40,057 nt of DNA from Collinsella aerofaciens (GCF_901212495.1 NZ_CAAKNY010000016.1:1-40057); one strand, 5' to 3'; shown: positions 17,339 through 24,691, counted from the stretch's first letter. Translations and numbers: made by a program. Notes: generated by a model not told the origin, from the letters alone.

Positions 17339-17605
17339 ATGACAAAACCAAGAGAGAAAAACCCGCGAGGAACTACAAGCCGAGATTGAGGACGGAAAGA
17401 AGAAAATCCGGCAGTTTGAGAACCGGGAAAAGATGTTGCGTCAGAAGCTTTCCAAAGAGGAACGCAGAACGCGCAGCCACCGCCTTATTGTCCGGGGCGC
17501 GGTCTTTGAAAGCATTGTGCCTTGCGGCAATAACTCTAAAAAGCACTTGACAAAACGCTTCATGCAGCGCGTTGACATGCGCCTGCTGCGGCGTTATCTC
17601 ACAGG
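17339..17605 (+). pseudogene. DUF3847-like remnant, frameshifted and truncated
   Basis: AAAGGAGC lies upstream of ATG 17339. As read it stops after 17 codons. Removing one A from the A5 run at 17357-17361 restores MTKPREKTREELQAEIEDGK, then KKIRQFENREKMLRQKLSKE and RTRSHRLIVRGAVFESIVP. This is the charged coiled-coil followed by a basic region typical of the small DUF3847 proteins encoded near relaxase genes in Tn1549-like elements. After ESIVP the sequence no longer resembles the family as I remember it, and the open frame drifts into host DNA at about 17605. The exact right end is uncertain. Confidence 0.6.
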
Positions 17606-17645
17606 AAACACCCTGCTCGGGCACGTACTCCACACCGACGCCCAT
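17606..17645 (-). pseudogene. 5' stub of a host gene cut by the mobile fragment
   Basis: An ATG at 17645 is preceded by AGGAG at a good distance and gives MGVGVEYVPEQG before high-GC sequence changes to mobile-fragment sequence. It starts 2 bases after the stop of the 42-residue zinc-knuckle gene. The broken gene ending at 15553 has the same strand and lacks its 5' end, so the stub and that gene may be two halves of one gene; this is inference. Confidence 0.4.
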
Positions 17646-17647
17646 GG

Positions 17648-17776
17648 TCAGGAGCTCCTAAACGTCCCTGGCTTGAGCAGGTCGGCAACGCCGATCTTAT
17701 TACCGCAGAACGGGCACTCAAACACGCGCTGGGTCGACTCGCCCTCAAGGCATTTAATGGCAAACATCTCGTCCAT
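17648..17776 (-). CDS. 42-residue zinc-knuckle peptide
   Basis: ATG 17776 is preceded by AGGAGG 8 bases upstream, a strong site. The product is MDEMFAIKCLEGESTQRVFE followed by CPFCGNKIGVADLLKPGTF. Cys9 and the CPFC pair suggest a partial zinc knuckle, possibly completed in a dimer. The frame stays open further upstream to 17974, but that extension has Arg/Ser-rich, non-coding-like sequence and no ribosome site, so I use the short form. It is the first gene of a minus-strand group whose next member was cut by the mobile fragment. Function unknown. Confidence 0.5.
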   Translation of the reverse strand: MDEMFAIKCLEGESTQRVFECPFCGNKIGVADLLKPGTFRSS

Positions 17777-18037
17777 AGAAACGTCCTCCTTTGCACAGGG
17801 ACTGTCAACATTAAGTATGTCGAGCAAACCGGCACACACCCATACCCATGTGGCCCAAAATGGAGCACTCGGTCGGACGGAAAGGCACAGTGAACTCGAA
17901 GGCGTACGGGCAGTCGCCCCCCTCCGCCTCGCGCCCGTTAGCGCCGGCAGACCATTACTGCATTTTCTGAGCACCGGCGCGCGTTGCGTCTGTGCGAGCT
18001 ACACTATCCCCTTAATAAGAATGCGAGGAGACACACC

Positions 18038-19219
18038 ATGCTATTTGTAAATCGGCTGGTACATACGCTTGTTCCCGGCAGCGAGGGCGAGCCGGTCGAT
18101 ACCTCCTGCCGCACCAACGCCGGCTTTGCCGCTGGCCTCATCTGCATCGGGCTCAACATCACCCTGTGTCTGGCCAAGGGCATAGCTGGTCTGCTCGCGG
18201 GCTCCGTCTCGCTTATCGCCGATGCCTTCAACAATCTTTCCGACGCCTCGAGCAACATCGTGAGCCTGCTCGGATTCCGCCTTGCCAGCCGCCCGGCCGA
18301 CGAGGGGCACCCCTATGGCCACGGCCGCTACGAGTACCTCGCCGGCTTGTTTGTCGCCGTCCTCGTTTGCGCCGTCGGCATCAACCTGATCCTGGAGTCG
18401 GTCACCAAGATCATCAAGCCCTCCCCCACCGCCTACACGCTTGTTTCCCTTGCGGCACTGGCTACGTCCATGCTCGTTAAGCTCTGGATGGCTGCGTTCA
18501 ACCGCACGCTGGGCGACCGCATCGACTCGGAGACGCTCATCGCTACGGCGCAGGACTCCAAGAATGACGTCATCACCTCGGGCTCGGTCTTAGCGGCGGC
18601 GCTTATTTCGCAAACGACAGGCTTTGACCTCGACGGCTGGGCGGGCCTGGGCGTGGGCATCTTCATTTGCATCAGCGGCATGGGCCTGGTGCGCGATGCC
18701 ATCAGTCCGCTGTTGGGACAAGCGCCCGACCCCAAGCTCGTCCAGGAAATCCGCGACAGGATTATGTCGTACCCCCAGGTCTTGGGCACACACGACCTCA
18801 TGGTGCATGACTACGGCCCCGGTCGGCAATTTGCCAGTGCGCACGTGGAAATGCCCGGCGAGGGCGATGCCTTTGAGCACCACGAGATTCTGGACACCAT
18901 CGAACACGAAATCAAGCATCAGATGGGCATCGACATCACGCTACACTGCGACCCCATCGCCACCACCGGCGACGACCTGCGCGGCTGGGTCAAGCGCGGC
19001 GTCATGCAGATCGATCCCGCGCTCTCCATCCACGACCTGCACGAGCACGACGGGTTCGTTTCGTTTGACCTGGTGCGTCCCGACGGCTTTGACATATCCG
19101 ACGAGGAGCTGCTGGAGCTCGTCACGCGCATCGTACACGAACGCCGGCCCGATGTCTCGTGCGTCGTCACATTTGACTCGGGCTTCAGCTCGCCCGACCG
19201 TCCGGCCGAGCAGCTGTAA
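18038..19219 (+). CDS. Cation diffusion facilitator (CDF) metal transporter
   Basis: 393 residues from ATG 18038, with GAGGAG 8 bases upstream. CDF proteins export zinc, iron, cobalt or manganese in exchange for protons. The first 215 residues form about six membrane helices. Family signatures: SLIADAFNNLSDASSN in helix 2 (metal-site Asp residues), HPYGHGRYEY in the following loop, and TAQDSKNDVITSGSVL in helix 5. The C-terminal cytoplasmic domain has the usual GTHDLMVHDYGPGRQFASAHVE ferredoxin-like fold, followed by an extra 80-residue domain (GWVKRGVMQIDPALSIHDLH) that repeats a similar pattern. Which metal it moves is not evident. Transcribed alone. Confidence 0.92.
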   Translation: MLFVNRLVHTLVPGSEGEPVDTSCRTNAGFAAGLICIGLNITLCLAKGIAGLLAGSVSLIADAFNNLSDASSNIVSLLGFRLASRPADEGHPYGHGRYEYLAGLFVAVLVCAVGINLILESVTKIIKPSPTAYTLVSLAALATSMLVKLWMAAFNRTLGDRIDSETLIATAQDSKNDVITSGSVLAAALISQTTGFDLDGWAGLGVGIFICISGMGLVRDAISPLLGQAPDPKLVQEIRDRIMSYPQVLGTHDLMVHDYGPGRQFASAHVEMPGEGDAFEHHEILDTIEHEIKHQMGIDITLHCDPIATTGDDLRGWVKRGVMQIDPALSIHDLHEHDGFVSFDLVRPDGFDISDEELLELVTRIVHERRPDVSCVVTFDSGFSSPDRPAEQL

Positions 19220-19232
19220 TCGACAGCAAAAC

Positions 19233-19296
19233 GGGACGCAGGACCGCCGACCAATGCGCATATGCGCCCGGTCACGCAATCCTGCGCCCCATTTTT
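19233..19296 (+). terminator. Hairpin between convergent genes, probably bidirectional
   Basis: GGGACGCAGGA (19233-19243) pairs with TCCTGCGCCCC (19280-19290), and ATTTTTG follows. On the opposite strand the stem is followed by GTTTTGC, so it can also serve the minus-strand gene ending at 19330. Confidence 0.7.
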
Positions 19297-19329
19297 GTTT
19301 GCACTGCTAAGGCTCTAACCGCTCGACCG

Positions 19330-20298
19330 CTAGTTTCCCTGCGCGTTCGAAATGCCGTTTTGCAGGGCATCCCAGGCGTTCGTCGCCATGTCGCCCAGGT
19401 TCCGCGCGGTATCGCCCAGATTCTGGGCCTTATCTCCCAGCTCCTGCGCCTTGCTGCTCAAGTCCTCCAGCATGTTAGAGCTCGAGCTGTCCGTGGCGCC
19501 TTGGTCGCCGGACGCATTCCTCGACGAGCCGCCCTTGTGCGTGAGCTGGACCTCCAGGTTGCCATCGCCGTTGTAGTATGCAGACGTAACCACCCAGTTG
19601 GCGTCGACAATAGGCGTTGAGCCGTCATCGGTCAGGATCACGGCGTTCGAAAGATCGGCCCCGCGCGACTTGAGGAGCTTCTTGGCGTTGGACCAGTACT
19701 GACCCGGGATATCGCTCAGGTTAACGGTGCTGGACTGGGCAGTCTCGGTCTGCTCGGCCGTGGTATCAGTCGTGGCGCCACGCTTGTTGAGCATGCCCGA
19801 CACGATGGCAAACACGACCGACAGGGCAAAGAAGATCGCCAGCACGATCAGGATTTTCTTGATCACGCTCGACGAACGCGACGGCTTCTGCTCCTCGTCC
19901 TCGCCATATTGCGGAATCGACTTGGGATACTCGCGATACGGCTCGCGCGACTCATAGCGAGGCTGCGCCGTGCGAGGCATATACGTCGTCTGCTGAGGCT
20001 GCGGAATGGGATTTTGCGGCAGGTCATCATAGGAATTCGGCGTCGAGGCGGCATAAGAATCCTGCGGCGCACAATCAAACGGGTCCGGAGCTGCGTTGCC
20101 ATAGGGGCCTTGCGAAGATGCAGCGTAAGAATCCTGCGCCGTGTCGCCATAGCCCATTACCCGGGTGGGCTCGGCAGAAGGCTGCGTCGCGGCGGGGTCG
20201 GTATAACCGGGGTTGGGAACAACGCGGGTCGCATCGGCGCTATCGCCAGCCTGCGCGGAACCGTACCCGCCCATCACGGTCGTCTTATCCTGGTCCAT
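19330..20298 (-). CDS. Single-pass membrane protein with repeated threonine motifs
   Basis: 322 residues. The cytoplasmic N-terminal 140 residues are Pro/Tyr/Gln/Asp-rich and disordered. They carry three copies of a threonine motif, DKTTVM (5-9), DATRVV (23-27) and EPTRVM (43-48), and two DSYAAS repeats. A membrane helix (IKKILIVLAIFFALSVVFAIVSGML) follows at about 147-171. The outer domain has a compact region (YWSNAKKLLKSRGADLSNAV ... GNLEVQLTH) somewhat like a PASTA fold, and ends in an amphipathic repeat (LGDKAQNLGDTARNLGDMA). The threonine motifs resemble sites phosphorylated by Ser/Thr kinases and read by FHA domains in actinobacteria; this is inference. Function unknown. Confidence 0.75.
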   Translation of the reverse strand: MDQDKTTVMGGYGSAQAGDSADATRVVPNPGYTDPAATQPSAEPTRVMGYGDTAQDSYAASSQGPYGNAAPDPFDCAPQDSYAASTPNSYDDLPQNPIPQPQQTTYMPRTAQPRYESREPYREYPKSIPQYGEDEEQKPSRSSSVIKKILIVLAIFFALSVVFAIVSGMLNKRGATTDTTAEQTETAQSSTVNLSDIPGQYWSNAKKLLKSRGADLSNAVILTDDGSTPIVDANWVVTSAYYNGDGNLEVQLTHKGGSSRNASGDQGATDSSSSNMLEDLSSKAQELGDKAQNLGDTARNLGDMATNAWDALQNGISNAQGN

Positions 20299-20435
20299 GC
20301 AACGATTCCTTTCCGTCGCCTGTAAGCATCAAGTTATCCATGCATTCTACCCGCGCAAAAGCCTATGATGGGCAAAGGCCGTCGGTATTTACAAGACATG
20401 CGCGACAGGCGGCAACAAGCGAATCGAGGAACGTC

Positions 20436-20672
20436 ATGGCAAAAAGCAAGCTCATCAAAGACACGACGCGTGCCGAGCGCGAGGATATCATCAAGCTGGC
20501 GCTCGCAGGCTGTGGCAACGGCAGCTGCGACAACTGTGGCAGTTGCAGCCTGGGCGCTGGCGACCCGTACGGCACCTACCAGCCCTACATTGACGGCGAG
20601 ATGGAAATCGCCGACATCAACATGATGGTCGCCGAGCGCAACGCCAAACTCTTCGGCCTCCAACGCGGCTAA
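20436..20672 (+). CDS. Cys-rich 78-residue protein
   Basis: ATG 20436 is preceded by GAGGA at 6 bases. The product starts MAKSKLIKDTTRAEREDIIK and has a central cluster CGNGSCDNCGSCSLG with four cysteines spaced C-x4-C-x2-C-x2-C, then an acidic helical C-terminus. The spacing could bind zinc or an iron-sulfur cluster. Similar short Cys-cluster proteins recur in Coriobacteria as far as I recall, but I cannot name the family. It lies alone between two membrane-protein genes. Confidence 0.7.
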   Translation: MAKSKLIKDTTRAEREDIIKLALAGCGNGSCDNCGSCSLGAGDPYGTYQPYIDGEMEIADINMMVAERNAKLFGLQRG

Positions 20673-20694
20673 TACCTCCCCGCTTGGGTCGTAT

Positions 20695-20854
20695 GCCACG
20701 AAATGCGCCCATCTACTACGTTTAACCCAAGGGTGCTAACCATAGCCAAATTTGAGTTAACAAAACCGCAGGTAAACGTCTTGCCGCATTGTTAAAAAAC
20801 GCTCCATGGCCGGTACAACCTGGACAAACGTAGTAGATGGGCGCTTTTCGTGGC
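20695..20854. repeat. 160-bp palindromic (MITE-like) element, family with 22274-22425
   Basis: Inverted arms of 29 bases at 20695-20723 and 20826-20854 differ at one position; the left arm begins GCCACGAAATGCGCCCATC. The interior contains CAAAACCGCAGGTAAACG (20761-20778), found with one change in the element at 22274-22425. It also has GCCAAATTTGAGT (20745-20757), found in the arm of the element at 4865-5094. No coding capacity. It fills most of the 292-base gap between 20672 and 20965. Confidence 0.8.
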
Positions 20855-20964
20855 GCGGCTGGCCCAGACGGCTTGTTTCGGAGCCAATCTGCATCAAAAA
20901 GACCCCGACGTCGCTGCGCTTTGCGCCACCGGGGACTGTTCAGATCACTCCCTGCCGCCTTACT

Positions 20965-22244
20965 CTACTCGTTGGACACGTATGTAGCCTTGGCTCGCTC
21001 GGGCGTCACGTCCTGATCGCAGGAATAGCTCGAGTCGAAGGCGTGCGCAACCAAGTCGTGCGTATCCCATGCCATGCAGTCAAACTCGCCAGTATCGAGG
21101 ACGATGATATAGCCCTTGCCATCGTAGTAGAAATGATCCTCGGTGTAGTTATCGTCATCGTCGATGTTGTCTTCGGACACAGAGTCAAAATTCGGCTTTG
21201 CCGTCTTAATTGCCTGCTTGGCCTCACTCTTGAGGGTGTCGAACGAGAGCCCATGCTGCGCAAGCGAATCCTCGAGCGAAACCCGCTCGCCCGTCTTAAG
21301 GTTGTAGTACGCCGACCTTGTCACTCGCTCCGAACGATACGGAGGTTGATAGCTGTCGGTGGAGGTTCGCACGCAGGCGATATCGCCGTCAATCGAGACG
21401 ATCTCGGCGGTATACATCATGGTCACGCGGCTGTCCTCGTCATCCATCGAGGCCTGCTTGCTCGCATCGAGCGTGTCCGCAACGAGTTGAACCATATCCT
21501 TGTTAAACTTGGCGGCGCCCACGCCCTGGCCCTTCACCTGGGGATAGGTCCACGTAGCCGTGATCTGGCACGTGTCACCGGGGGACGGATTCAGCGGGCC
21601 TTCGCCAACCGCAGCCGTAAAGTTGACATCCTGCGTGGCGGAAACGGCTTCGTAGCTCGCCTGCGCACTGTCATCGTCCTTCGACTTCAGCTGCTCCAGC
21701 GTCGTGGCGACCGTTGCGATGGTTTTGTTTATCGAGTCCTTAGAGTTGGCAGAATCTTGGTCTCGCATGCGCAGACAACGTAGCCCTTGCCACCCGAGGT
21801 CACCTCGGAAGATGCGCTGATACGCGGCACGACAACACTTGCCGCCACAATGGCGACAACGGCAACACCGCCGATAACGGCAGCGACAATACGGCCCTTG
21901 TGCTTGGGTTTCTTGGGCGGCGTAGGAACAAACGGCTGAGAGGCCTCAGCAGGCGCGGGCATAGGTTCCTCATAACGAGACTGCGCCGCCATATGAGCCG
22001 AGGCACCCTGAGGAGCGTGCTGCCCCGCAGGAGCGGTCTCCGGCGCATCCCCTACCGGAAACGCCACAGGCTCCGCCTGGTCCTCAACTCCGCCCACGCG
22101 ACCGCCGCAGCTCGTGCAAACCATGGAGCCATCGGGTATCTGAGCTCCGCACTTAGTGCAATACTGCGCATCTCCCGTCTCTCGTCGCAGCCGCAATGCG
22201 CCCGCGCAGTTCTTCCAACTACACCGTACGGGAGAAATCTCCAT
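20965..22244 (-). pseudogene. Zinc-ribbon membrane protein, RsiV/DUF3298-like, frameshifted
   Basis: Two overlapping frames read as one protein. The first has a zinc ribbon (YCTKCG and VCTSCG), a Pro-rich linker and a membrane helix (GRIVAAVIGGVAVVAIVAASVVV). Near 21770 one base is missing, and the sense continues in the next frame from RDQDSANSKDSINKT through an extracellular domain with TWTYPQVKGQGVGAAKFNKD and SAYYNLKTGERVSLED, as in DUF3298/RsiV-type domains, to a stop at 20965. The 5' end is also odd. ATG 22171 sits after ACGGGAG exactly where the ribbon should start, but is out of frame by two bases; the in-frame ATG at 22244 adds 28 atypical residues. Paralogue of 6809-7648. A 266-residue product from ATG 21768 is possible but would lack its membrane anchor. 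Confidence 0.65.
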
Positions 22245-22247
22245 TCT

Positions 22248-22259
22248 TGTTGCGCAACA
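22248..22259. promoter_or_regulatory. Second copy of palindrome TGTTGCGCAACA
   Basis: Identical over 15 bases (TGTTGCGCAACATTG) to the site at 7712, with the same orientation relative to a zinc-ribbon gene. It lies about 80 bases upstream of ATG 22171, the likely original start, which fits an operator or -35 region better than it fits a start at 22244. Confidence 0.5.
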
Positions 22260-22273
22260 TTGCCGCCACGTCC

Positions 22274-22425
22274 AAAACTATGCCGGTTTACTACGATAAA
22301 TCGCCCGAACCTGAGCACGCTACTTTATAAGAAAACAAAACCGCAGGTAGACGAATCGGCCATTATCGGAAAATCAAGGTATGGTCGAGGTATACCGATT
22401 CATCGTAGTAAACCGGCATAGTTTT
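22274..22425. repeat. 152-bp palindromic (MITE-like) element
   Basis: Inverted arms of 30 bases at 22274-22303 and 22396-22425 differ at one position; the left arm begins AAAACTATGCCGGTTTACTA. The interior has CAAAACCGCAGGTAGACG (22336-22353), shared with the element at 20695-20854. Both families also carry TACTACG in the left arm. It lies between the divergent zinc-ribbon gene and the urease cluster, within a 366-base gap that shows no gene. Confidence 0.8.
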
Positions 22426-22579
22426 GAACGAACGACCCCATCCTTGACCCAACAGCCACAAAATGATCCGTTTTCCTCCGTCGCATGCGGATCAATGTAT
22501 TTCAAGAAACGTGGCACTTTGTTATGAGGCGGTTAAACCGCTCCAATGACGCCCCCTATGGGACGGGCATCTCACTAGC

Positions 22580-22606
22580 ATTCCTCTCTAGAGAAACGAG
22601 AGGAAT
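22580..22606 (+). promoter_or_regulatory. Hairpin covering the ribosome binding site of the urease-linked membrane protein
   Basis: ATTCCTCTC (22580-22588) pairs perfectly with GAGAGGAAT (22598-22606). The right arm contains the AGAGGAA ribosome binding site, and ATG follows at 22611. Folding would hide the site, so translation may respond to temperature, a ligand or an upstream leader. Confidence 0.5.
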
Positions 22607-22610
22607 ACCT

Positions 22611-23864
22611 ATGCCCCATACCGACTCCAAGCAAAATGTCCCTTCGCCCACATTCGGCTCCCCTGTAGGCTTTGTCATCAGCATGGCGATCGGCTTTGGC
22701 CTCTACGCCCTACTGAGTATCCTCGTCGCACAAGGGTCGACGCTCATCCCCCAGCTTGACTACACAAACGTCATCACCGGCATCACCGCTTCACTCCCCA
22801 GGCAGCTCGTATGGTTTTTGATGGACTTCACAGAACCGCAGTTCTACGCGAGCGTCTTTGCCGGCGCCGGCACCATCATCGGCGGCGCGGCCGCCTACCT
22901 GCTCGCGCGCAAAAACAGCCGCTTCCAAGGCTTTACCGTCTGCTATGGCGAGCACCGCATGTTTCCCTGGGTCCTCGCATCGCAGGTGCTGAGCTTGGCA
23001 CTCACCATCTTTGTCTTCCGTTTTATCGACGGCTTCGGCGCCGCGGGTGATGTGACCTGTGTCGCCACCTTCATCCCCATCGTCGCCGCCCCGCCCGCAA
23101 CGATGCTGCTCTACGGCCCCAGCGTACCGGCACTGCTCACCTCGAGCGTGCTGGCGGCGCTGCTGTGCTCTCCCACCGCAACCTGGCTGACGGCAACCAT
23201 TGGCACGCCGCTCGGATTGCCCGGCGTCGTCTCCAACGTCACCGCTATGGCACTCACGGGCTTTGTCATCTTTATCGTGCTTCGTGAGCTCCCCTGGATC
23301 ACCAAGCAGGATATTCCCCAGAACCGCGGCACGCTCAGCCCCGTCGAGGACGTCACGACACCCCTGTGGTTTGTCCGTCGCGTTCTGGCCGAGTTCTCCG
23401 AGGCCCCGTTCTACGGCAACGAGGTCGTAAGCCTCTTTATCTTCGCCGGCCTCATCCTGGGCACCATCCTGTGCCCCGGCCACAATGTCAACGGAGCCGG
23501 GGCGGCACTTCCCGCCATCGTGCTGTCGCAGTTTACCTCGGCGGCCGTGGGCGTGCTGCTCTACGCGAGCAAATTTGCCGACGGCGGCTGGTGCGCCACC
23601 TACGTTCCCGTCGTCAGCACCGGACCCGCCTGCGTGCTCGCATTGGGCGCCAATATCCCGGTTGCCCTTGTCGCCGGCGTGCTCGGCGGCATCCTGGGCG
23701 CACCCATTGCCGAGCTGGTCGCCAGCTGGCTTCCCAAAGACATCCACGGCACCGTGGCCAACGTCGCATCCATGGCCATTACCACGAGCGTCGTCTATAT
23801 CGCCATGAGCGCGCTGGCGACGAGCTTTACCTACGCCTACTTGGGCGCGCTGCTGTGGTTGTAA
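22611..23864 (+). CDS. Polytopic membrane protein with two homologous halves, candidate urea-related permease
   Basis: 417 residues, about ten to twelve membrane helices, start ATG 22611 after AGAGGAA. The protein contains an internal duplication. Residues of about 151-225 (TFIPIVAAPPATMLLYGPSV ... PGVVSNVTAMALTGFVIFIV) match residues of about 329-408 (TYVPVVSTGPACVLALGANI ... HGTVANVASMAITTSVVYIA). The preceding helices also correspond (FYASVFAGAGTIIGG with VVSLFIFAGLILGT). Two-fold repeats of this size are usual in channels and carriers, including urea channels. A motif CPGHNVNGAGAALP stands out in the second half. The gene heads the urease cluster, 78 bases before ureA, so urea, ammonium or nickel transport is plausible but unproven. 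I do not firmly recognise the family. Confidence 0.75.
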   Translation: MPHTDSKQNVPSPTFGSPVGFVISMAIGFGLYALLSILVAQGSTLIPQLDYTNVITGITASLPRQLVWFLMDFTEPQFYASVFAGAGTIIGGAAAYLLARKNSRFQGFTVCYGEHRMFPWVLASQVLSLALTIFVFRFIDGFGAAGDVTCVATFIPIVAAPPATMLLYGPSVPALLTSSVLAALLCSPTATWLTATIGTPLGLPGVVSNVTAMALTGFVIFIVLRELPWITKQDIPQNRGTLSPVEDVTTPLWFVRRVLAEFSEAPFYGNEVVSLFIFAGLILGTILCPGHNVNGAGAALPAIVLSQFTSAAVGVLLYASKFADGGWCATYVPVVSTGPACVLALGANIPVALVAGVLGGILGAPIAELVASWLPKDIHGTVANVASMAITTSVVYIAMSALATSFTYAYLGALLWL

Positions 23865-23942
23865 GTGCAGCCAATCATCGACCCCAGTCAAGTCCCTCGT
23901 AACCTCAGCCACACCAGACCCTGATAAGAAAGGAACCGCATC

Positions 23943-24245
23943 GTGAGACTCAACGAAAAAGACCAGGAGAAACTGATGCTCCACGTGGCGGGCAATCTTG
24001 CCAAGGAGCGTCGCGCGCGCGGACTCAAGCTCAACTACCCCGAGTCCGTCGCGCTCATTAGCTCGGAGCTTTTGGAGCTCGCCCGCGACGGTCACGACGT
24101 CGCCGAGCTCATGAGCCTGGGCAAGCAAATCCTCACCCGCGACGACGTCATGGAGGGCGTGGCCGATATGGTGGCCGAGGTTCAAGTCGAGGCGACTTTC
24201 CCCGACGGCACCAAGCTCGTCACCGTCCACGACCCCATCCAGTAA
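23943..24245 (+). CDS. ureA: Urease subunit gamma
   Basis: 100 residues, the standard length. The start is GTG 23943, with AAGGAA upstream. The sequence is typical throughout: [36 protein letters not shown], and the C-terminal [20 protein letters not shown]. It packs against the alpha subunit in the cytoplasmic urease trimer, which hydrolyses urea to ammonia and carbamate. Separate gamma and beta chains match the common bacterial form rather than the fused Helicobacter form. First of seven ure genes transcribed together. Confidence 0.97.
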   Translation: MRLNEKDQEKLMLHVAGNLAKERRARGLKLNYPESVALISSELLELARDGHDVAELMSLGKQILTRDDVMEGVADMVAEVQVEATFPDGTKLVTVHDPIQ

Positions 24246-24263
24246 TAGCAAGGAGTATCACGC

Positions 24264-24689
24264 ATGAAAGTTGGAGAAGTCATCTGCGGCGACGAGCCGA
24301 TCACGCTCAACGCCGGACGCGCCACCAAACAGATCCGGGTCACCAACAAGGGCGACCGCCCCGTGCAGGTCGGTAGCCATTTTCACTTCTTTGAGGTTAA
24401 CCGCGCGCTGTCCTTCGATCGTGCCGAGGCCTTTGGCTATCGACTCGACATTCCCAGCGGCAATTCCGTCCGTTTTGAGCCGGGCGAGGAAAAGGTCGTG
24501 AATCTTGTTGAGCTGGGAGGCGCCAAGCGCGTCTTTGGCCTCAACGACCTCACGCGCGGCGAGGCGGTTCCCCGCAACCTCGCAGCGAGCATGGAGAAGG
24601 CCCGTCGTCGCGGCTTCCTCGACTATCGCGAGGGCCCGGCGACGGGATTCCCCGAGGGCTGGGATAACGATATCGAGGAGGCGCGCTAG
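24264..24689 (+). CDS. ureB: Urease subunit beta
   Basis: 141 residues, somewhat longer than the usual 100-110 because of a C-terminal extension ([20 protein letters not shown]). The core is typical: [55 protein letters not shown] and [23 protein letters not shown] lies 9 bases before ATG 24264. The subunit is structural and covers the active-site flap of the alpha subunit. ureC starts 2 bases after its stop, so the pair is probably translationally coupled. Confidence 0.97.
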   Translation: MKVGEVICGDEPITLNAGRATKQIRVTNKGDRPVQVGSHFHFFEVNRALSFDRAEAFGYRLDIPSGNSVRFEPGEEKVVNLVELGGAKRVFGLNDLTRGEAVPRNLAASMEKARRRGFLDYREGPATGFPEGWDNDIEEAR

Positions 24690-24691
24690 CC

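Larger units (their letters stand above)
15554..17605 (+). mobile_element. AT-rich fragment of a Firmicutes-type conjugative element
   Basis: The base composition drops sharply from about 60% GC to AT-rich, most clearly between 16180 and 17280. The segment holds a truncated large serine recombinase, an intact S11 carboxypeptidase and a truncated DUF3847-like gene. Such genes occur in Tn1549/Tn916-related elements of Clostridia and Enterococcus. Each flank interrupts a minus-strand gene: one stops at 15553, the other at about 17606. Boundaries are approximate (within about 40 bases), and I could not find clear target duplications or element ends. Confidence 0.6.

Noticed and set aside
17373..17645. 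A 90-codon minus-strand frame from ATG 17645 to 17373
   Set aside because: Only the first dozen codons look like host coding sequence; the rest is antisense to the DUF3847-like gene and results from the insertion junction.
20695..22425. CRISPR-like repeats
   Set aside because: The repeated units are paired inverted arms with single copies, not regularly spaced direct repeats, and no cas gene is present.
22791..24251. A 486-codon minus-strand open frame opposite the urease-linked membrane protein and ureA
   Set aside because: It mirrors the high-GC third-position pattern of the true genes; its sequence is His/Asp/Gly/Ala-rich without domains, and the plus-strand products are clear.
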